10,635 nt of DNA, from contig JANXRU010000355.1 in NCBI GenBank assembly GCA_025356715.1, forward strand, positions 1 to 10,635. Reading direction: 5' to 3'. Positions 6,616 to 10,635 of this stretch are shown piece by piece. The notes beneath the pieces were generated by a model. That model had not been told where the DNA came from and made no database searches. It saw nothing but the letters and a program-made list of their open reading frames with translations. The position numbers were made by a program, and so were the translations under genes. Position 1 is the first letter of the stretch; the number at the start of each line of letters is the position of its first letter. Source of the stretch: Bacteroidota bacterium (GTDB lineage Bacteria; Bacteroidota; Bacteroidia; B-17B0; B-17BO).

Positions 6616-7341
6616 ATGCAAGCTATTATTGAATTAAGCAATATTAAAAAAGAATATAAAATTGGTTCTGAAGAAATTCACGCCTTAAGTGGTGTGAGTT
6701 TAAATATTTTCAAGAATGAATACGTTGCCTTAATGGGCCCAAGCGGAAGCGGAAAATCAACCTTAATGAACATGTTGGGTTGTTTAGATTCTCCTACTGA
6801 TGGCGAGTACATACTTAATAGCTTAGCAGTTGCTAAAATGAGTGATAATGAATTAGCAGAGGTTCGTAACAAACAAATAGGTTTCGTTTTTCAAACATTT
6901 AATTTGTTGCCACGTTCTTCTACATTAGAAAATGTGATGTTGCCTTTAGTTTATTCAGGTATAGCAAAACCGCAACGAGAAGAAATGGCGAAGAAAGTAT
7001 TAGAACAAGTGGGATTAGGAAATAGAATGAGCCACAAACCAAATGAGCTTTCTGGTGGTCAACGCCAACGTGTAGCAATTGCACGTGCTTTGGTAAATAA
7101 CCCAGCAATTATATTAGCCGATGAGCCAACAGGAAATTTAGATAGTAAAACGTCTATTGAAATTATGGGCTTATTCGAAGAGATTCATAAAAATGGAAAC
7201 ACGATTATTTTAGTAACTCACGAAGAAGATATTGCCTTACATGCTCATCGTATTGTGCGTTTAAAAGATGGATTAGTGGAATCTGATAATCAAAATTCCA
7301 ATATCACCACGTTTAAAAAACGGATGGAAGGCATGCACTAG
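6616..7341 (+). CDS. ABC transporter ATP-binding protein, LolD/MacB-type
   Basis: This complete 241-residue nucleotide-binding subunit has Walker [10 protein letters not shown] (41-49), the Q-loop [10 protein letters not shown] (91-100), signature LSGGQ (145-149), Walker B IILADE (165-170) followed by PTGNLD, and the H-loop THEED (His202). The PSGSGKST...GCLDSPT and FQTFNLLP patterns place it in the LolD/MacB/FtsE group, which powers lipoprotein release, efflux or mechanotransmission in the envelope rather than ordinary import. The C-terminus (FKKRMEGMH) is short and adds no domain. No permease is encoded next to it: upstream is the protease and downstream is a convergent radical SAM gene, so its membrane partner must lie elsewhere and the substrate cannot be assigned. 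Confidence 0.93.
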   Translation: MQAIIELSNIKKEYKIGSEEIHALSGVSLNIFKNEYVALMGPSGSGKSTLMNMLGCLDSPTDGEYILNSLAVAKMSDNELAEVRNKQIGFVFQTFNLLPRSSTLENVMLPLVYSGIAKPQREEMAKKVLEQVGLGNRMSHKPNELSGGQRQRVAIARALVNNPAIILADEPTGNLDSKTSIEIMGLFEEIHKNGNTIILVTHEEDIALHAHRIVRLKDGLVESDNQNSNITTFKKRMEGMH

Positions 7342-7351
7342 ATGGTTAATT

Positions 7352-8992
7352 TTAAACTACCTCTGCCTTAGTTGTTCCATTATATTGTATAATCAAGTTA
7401 TGAGAGCCCCTCTCTATTTTATTGTGACTCGAAAATGCTTTGTAATTAAAATGTAAGGGCAATGCTATAAAACGATATTTATGATGGTTTAATTTTAAGG
7501 TATTGATAATCTCTGTTTTTTCGGAATGAGCGACTTCCTCTAAAAACAAGGTTTTTGGCTTCACTTTAAAATGCAGATAATAATCTATGGCTATTAATTC
7601 TTTTAATACTAAATCGGCAGGATGATTGATTTCTGCATATTGTGTCATAATATCAAATACATCAGTTAAAGAATATTTATGATACGCTCTTTGTGTTCCA
7701 AAATAAGTTCCTAAGCCTAATAAAAAATCGAAAATACTATAATTAACCGTCACATACTTTAACGTATTTAACGCTTTATGGCTATTCCAGTATATTTCCA
7801 AAGCATGCTCTAATTTTACAATCTGCTCTAATTGTTCTTTGTTTAAATACTTACTTTCAATAATTTGATAGGGAGGCATAGGATCAAATACAAAGTCATG
7901 ATCTTTATAAGAATCTCTTACGGGTGTTCCTTTCAAAAATTTCAAAAAACCAAATTGCATTTCTGGAGCAAATAATTGAAATACTTCTTCGAAACTATAT
8001 TTAATATCATCCCAGTAATCGAGCGCCATTCCTACAATTAAATCTAAATGCATTTCTACTTTGTAATCTAATTGCTGAATGATATTTTTTGTTTTTTCGA
8101 AATTTTGTTTACGCTGTACTAACAAGTTTGCTTGTTGATTTACAGTTTGTATTCCAATTTCGAAACGGAAGAGATTATGCGGTACATGGTCGTGTATAAA
8201 CTGTATAATATCAGGATGCAAAATATCAGCGGTAATTTCAAACTGAAATATATTTTGTGGTTTATAATTTGCCAGAATAAACTTGAAAATATCGAGTGTA
8301 AAATCCTTTTTAATATTAAAAGTTCTATCTAAAAATTTTACCACTCGTCCGTGTTCCATCATGTGTAACAAGGTTGCTTTAATTTGTGTATCAGGCAAAT
8401 AGCGCACTTTATTATCCAAACTAGCTAAGCAAAAACCGCATTTATAGGGGCATCCACGTGATGTCTCAATATATAATACTTTGTTGTATAAATCACTAAT
8501 AGCATCATCTGCATATGGCATAATGTGCTCGTAGTTTTTTAAATCAAACATTAGAGCAGTTTTACTTTCTAATACAACTCCATTTACTTTATGAACTAAA
8601 CTTTGAACCCCTTCAATATTTGGATATGAGTGAATGAACTCATTAAAAGGTGTTTCTCCTTCGCCAACAATAATAAAATCAATATAAGGCAAAGAGATCA
8701 CTTCATTGTATTCGTAACTAACTTCGGGACCGCCTAATAAAATTGTGGTATGTGGATTGAGCTCTTTTATTTTTTTTGCAACAACTAATGTTTCGGTGAT
8801 ATTCCAAATGTAACAGCTAAAAGTTACTATATCATATTTAGAACACTGTTTGGCAATGTCGTCTTTATCTTCTTTGATAGTAAACTCTTTCCAAGCCAAA
8901 CCTTCAAAGTCTTTATTTAATTGATACAATAATCTAATTGCTAAATTAGTATGAATGTATTTGGCATTAAGTGTGGTAAGAAGTACTTGCAT
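7352..8992 (-). CDS. B12-binding-domain radical SAM protein (DUF4080 type)
   Basis: This 546-residue protein starts with MQVLLTTLNAKYIHTNLA, typical of the N-terminal cobalamin-binding-like Rossmann domain of this family. That domain continues through FSCYIWN (58-64), GGPEVS (87-92) and VGEGE (109-113). The radical SAM core follows, with the cluster motif C-x3-C-x2-C at Cys181, Cys185 and Cys188 (RGCPYKCGFC), which binds [4Fe-4S] and SAM; later core elements include FRFEIGIQT and EMHLDLIVGM. The C-terminal 170 residues correspond in position and length to DUF4080. The His of a DxHxxG cobalamin motif is not seen in the B12 domain, so any cobalamin would be bound without that ligand. The reaction and substrate are unknown. 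The gene lies downstream of the glycosyltransferase on the same strand across 90 bases and ends 10 bases from the convergent ABC gene. Confidence 0.88.
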   Translation of the reverse strand: MQVLLTTLNAKYIHTNLAIRLLYQLNKDFEGLAWKEFTIKEDKDDIAKQCSKYDIVTFSCYIWNITETLVVAKKIKELNPHTTILLGGPEVSYEYNEVISLPYIDFIIVGEGETPFNEFIHSYPNIEGVQSLVHKVNGVVLESKTALMFDLKNYEHIMPYADDAISDLYNKVLYIETSRGCPYKCGFCLASLDNKVRYLPDTQIKATLLHMMEHGRVVKFLDRTFNIKKDFTLDIFKFILANYKPQNIFQFEITADILHPDIIQFIHDHVPHNLFRFEIGIQTVNQQANLLVQRKQNFEKTKNIIQQLDYKVEMHLDLIVGMALDYWDDIKYSFEEVFQLFAPEMQFGFLKFLKGTPVRDSYKDHDFVFDPMPPYQIIESKYLNKEQLEQIVKLEHALEIYWNSHKALNTLKYVTVNYSIFDFLLGLGTYFGTQRAYHKYSLTDVFDIMTQYAEINHPADLVLKELIAIDYYLHFKVKPKTLFLEEVAHSEKTEIINTLKLNHHKYRFIALPLHFNYKAFSSHNKIERGSHNLIIQYNGTTKAEVV

Positions 8993-8996
8993 GTGT

Positions 8997-9004
8997 TAAA
9001 GATA
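8997..9004 (-). promoter_or_regulatory. Possible -7 box immediately before the radical SAM gene
   Basis: The minus strand reads TATCTTTA, ending 4 bases before the ATG at 8992. It is the same octamer as at 9841-9848 and 1411-1418 (both minus strand). No convincing -33 element is visible, so it may instead be an AT-rich translation-initiation context. Confidence 0.22.
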
Positions 9005-9082
9005 GGTGTTTTAGCAATTAGATAGAGCTCATAAATTTATAATGAATTTAAAATAGAATATACAGAAATCGAACTTTTTTAA

Positions 9083-9829
9083 TTATTTAAATAACTGTAT
9101 GATTTTCCGCAAAGGCTTCAAGTATAACGTATGAAATTTTGGTTTTAATCCATTCATTAACCAAGCTTTTCTATCTTCTTTATTGGCTCGGATGCGATTA
9201 GCTATTGATGCATTACTTTTTCCACCAACTCGCATTTTGATAATAAATTCAGGTAAATAAGCGAGTTTAATTTGGTGTTTATGTATAAACCGTAACATCA
9301 ATTCATAATCAGCAGCCGAAACTAAATCTAAATTAAAACTACCATATTTTTCATAACAAGTTCGTCGTACAAAAAAAGTAGGGTGAGGGGGCATCCACCC
9401 ATTTAAAAACATACCGTGCGTGTAGTGTCCAGATTTCCATTTCCGAAATATTTTATTCACGTCATCTTTATCAACGTAAAATAAATCAGCATAAACTGCA
9501 TCCGATTGATTTAATTTAAACGTTTGTACTACGTTTTCTATAATTAGGTGATTGGTATAAAAATCATCACTATGTAAAACACCAATAAGATCGCCGGTTG
9601 CCATAGAAATGCCTTTATTTAGAGCATCATATAATCCATTGTCTTTTTCTGAAATGAACTTAGAAATTTTATCTTTATATGAATGTACAATAGAAATGGT
9701 ACTATCAGTTGATTTTCCATCAACGATAATGTATTCGATGTCTTTATACGTTTGATTTAGAACAGAGTCAATCGTATCAATTAAGGTTGATTCGCTGTTG
9801 TAAGTAATGGTTATAATAGATACTTTCAA
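9083..9829 (-). CDS. Family 2 glycosyltransferase
   Basis: This 248-residue GT-A-fold enzyme begins KVSIITITYNSESTL, the standard GT2 first strand and helix. The nucleotide-sugar pocket shows IIVDGKSTDST (34-44) and SEKDNGLYDALNKG (60-73), and the metal-binding DxD-type motif is HSDD (86-89). The acceptor side has MPPHPTFFVRR (146-156) and SAADYELMLRF (171-181), the latter containing the likely catalytic acidic residue. This pattern is typical of WcaE-like transferases for surface polysaccharide or lipopolysaccharide. There is no membrane segment, so it acts in the cytoplasm, perhaps with the basic C-terminus (KPLRKIIQLFK) at the membrane. The donor and acceptor sugars cannot be read from sequence. 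The start is a TTG at 9829, chosen because family members begin MKVSIITITYN and no ATG lies upstream in frame before the motif. No other polysaccharide genes are in view. Confidence 0.92.
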   Translation of the reverse strand: MKVSIITITYNSESTLIDTIDSVLNQTYKDIEYIIVDGKSTDSTISIVHSYKDKISKFISEKDNGLYDALNKGISMATGDLIGVLHSDDFYTNHLIIENVVQTFKLNQSDAVYADLFYVDKDDVNKIFRKWKSGHYTHGMFLNGWMPPHPTFFVRRTCYEKYGSFNLDLVSAADYELMLRFIHKHQIKLAYLPEFIIKMRVGGKSNASIANRIRANKEDRKAWLMNGLKPKFHTLYLKPLRKIIQLFK

Positions 9830-9840
9830 AATTTCAATAT

Positions 9841-9848
9841 TAAAGATA
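9841..9848 (-). promoter_or_regulatory. Possible -7 box upstream of the glycosyltransferase gene
   Basis: The minus strand reads TATCTTTA, 11 bases before the TTG start. It fits TAnnTTT(A/G) but lacks an obvious -33 partner. It lies in the 87-base divergent region shared with the CxxC lipoprotein gene. Confidence 0.22.
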
Positions 9849-9906
9849 CTTGATTTATTTGAAATATGTAATTCGATTTTCAGAACTAAATTATAAATTG
9901 TATTTT

Positions 9907-9914
9907 TACTTTTG
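9907..9914 (+). promoter_or_regulatory. Exact TAnnTTTG box just before the CxxC lipoprotein start
   Basis: TACTTTTG is an exact match to the Bacteroidota -7 consensus and ends 2 bases before the ATG at 9917. As a promoter it would give a leaderless transcript starting around the ATG. The -33 region at the expected spacing is not convincing. Confidence 0.25.
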
Positions 9915-9916
9915 AT

Positions 9917-10051
9917 ATGAAATTAAAAACGCTAATATCTTTGGTGATTGTTGCAGTTACTTGCTCTTTATTATTTTCGAGCTGTTTTATTTTTAGAGGT
10001 AAAAATAAGTGTGATACTTGTCCAAATATGGGACATAAAAAGAAACATTAG
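9917..10051 (+). CDS. Small CxxC lipoprotein of unknown function
   Basis: This 44-residue product, MKLKTLISLV then IVAVTCSLLFSSC, has a complete lipoprotein signal peptide with the lipobox FSSC and the lipidated Cys at residue 23. The mature part is only about 22 residues: FIFRGKNK, then CDTCPNMGH (a C-x-x-C pair at 32 and 35 with a nearby His), then KKKH. Very short Bacteroidota lipoproteins with a Cys-Pro near the C-terminus and a lysine-rich end are common, but I cannot name a family or function. Metal or redox roles for the CxxC are speculation. It diverges from the glycosyltransferase gene and is followed by a 138-base gap before the next start. A weak imperfect inverted repeat (10052-10089) follows the stop but has no T-run. 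Confidence 0.72.
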   Translation: MKLKTLISLVIVAVTCSLLFSSCFIFRGKNKCDTCPNMGHKKKH

Positions 10052-10189
10052 CGACTAATTGAATCAATAACATTTTGATTATTAGTTCGTTATGATTATT
10101 TTGGTAAATAATAGAAAATTAATGAAACCAACTTTAATTAAAGGAGTTTAATAGGTTGTTTAAGTGAAAATATAATTAATGTTAGTACA

Positions 10190-10635
10190 ATGAATCAAAA
10201 ATTACTTTTATTTTATATTATTTTCGTTATTCTTAATACGCCTTTTAATGGTAGATCACAAACTAAAGTTGCTTATTTAGAGTTAAAAGTTTCCGCATTA
10301 TTAAATGATGTGCCTGCTGAGAATTACAGTATTTCTGTTTATGAAAACGGACATTTAAAAGATTCGGTTTTTACTAAAAAATCAAAAGCTACCAAAATAA
10401 CGTTAGAATCAAGTAAAGTCTATTCTATTGTCTTTACCAAGGAAAATACGCCTAAAAAAATGGTTATTGTCAATACTTATTTTCCTAGAGGAATAAAAGA
10501 ATTGGATCAAGACCCTTTTAAATTGGAAGTTGAACTATCACCAGAATCTTCTAAAGTTAAGCAAGAATATGACGACTACCCTGTTGCAATTTTAATTGTA
10601 AGTAAACAAAAAAAAGTATTAATGGCAAGCGAAGA
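10190..10635 (+). CDS. Exported protein of unknown function, 5' part
   Basis: An open frame runs from ATG 10190 to the window edge, 148 codons without a stop. Residues 1-23 form a Sec signal peptide (MNQKLLLFYIIFVILNTPF, with likely cleavage near GRSQ). The mature part is beta-rich: VAYLELKVSALLNDVPAENY, then YSISVYENG, then SSKVYSIVFTKENTPKKMVI. This resembles the short beta-sandwich (carboxypeptidase-regulatory or PEGA-like) modules found in Bacteroidota surface and periplasmic proteins. The segment from about residue 128 (YDDYPVAILIVSKQKK) continues past the window. I do not recognise the family; the gene's real length and C-terminus, and whether it has a sorting or OmpA-type domain, cannot be seen. 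The start is chosen because it gives a full signal peptide. Confidence 0.75.
   Translation, partial: MNQKLLLFYIIFVILNTPFNGRSQTKVAYLELKVSALLNDVPAENYSISVYENGHLKDSVFTKKSKATKITLESSKVYSIVFTKENTPKKMVIVNTYFPRGIKELDQDPFKLEVELSPESSKVKQEYDDYPVAILIVSKQKKVLMASE

Noticed and set aside
6678..7108. Two minus-strand open frames of 62-64 codons
   Set aside because: Both are antisense to the well-supported ABC ATPase gene and show no recognisable protein features.
8132..8332. Plus-strand open frame of 66 codons
   Set aside because: It lies wholly inside the radical SAM gene on the opposite strand, and its translation has no domain, signal or compositional support.
10052..10089. Terminator after the CxxC lipoprotein
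   Set aside because: The arms (CGACTAAT and ATTAGTTCG) pair imperfectly, the stem is AT-rich and no T-run follows.
10137..10157. Shine-Dalgarno site or extra small gene at AAAGGAG
   Set aside because: The AAGGAG lies about 45 bases before the next ATG, and the frames starting just after it stop within a few codons.

Overview
The window looks like chromosomal DNA from a member of the Bacteroidota (Bacteroidetes). Four things point there: a strongly AT-rich sequence; a secreted protein ending in a type IX secretion (Por) sorting domain; start regions without clear Shine-Dalgarno sites but with TAnnTTTG-like boxes; and several short lipoproteins of the kind common in that phylum. I cannot place it below phylum level. 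No rRNA, tRNA, CRISPR array, transposase or integrase is visible, and every stretch longer than 300 bases is accounted for by genes.

Left part (1-1880): the 3' end of a large secreted protein (metallohydrolase-like tail, PKD and Ig-like modules, T9SS sorting domain) runs rightward into a symmetric terminator at 1164-1198. A leftward pair converges on the same terminator: a YbgC-like acyl-CoA thioesterase and, behind it, a small His/Cys-rich lipoprotein gene that is broken by one missing base in a homopolymer.

Centre (1887-7341): a rightward series. Two overlapping genes encode the two halves of a 5'-nucleotidase, one as a lipoprotein C-terminal domain and one as a Tat-exported metallophosphatase domain. 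dnaA follows, with a dyad-flanked candidate promoter. A terminator separates it from a PrsW-type intramembrane protease with an unusual soluble tail. A stand-alone ABC ATPase of the LolD/MacB type comes last. No clear DnaA-box cluster marks an origin next to dnaA.

Right part (7352-10635): a leftward pair, a family 2 glycosyltransferase and a B12-binding-domain radical SAM protein (DUF4080 type), converges on the ABC gene with only 10 bases between them. Diverging from the glycosyltransferase are a 44-residue CxxC lipoprotein and the beginning of an exported protein of unknown function that runs off the window.

Most of these are housekeeping or widespread Bacteroidota genes, and I do not see a clear new multi-gene system. 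The observations most worth following are the homopolymer frameshift in the metal-ligand-rich lipoprotein, the split nucleotidase sent out by two export routes, the dyad around the dnaA promoter, and the uncharacterised C-terminal domain on the PrsW protease.
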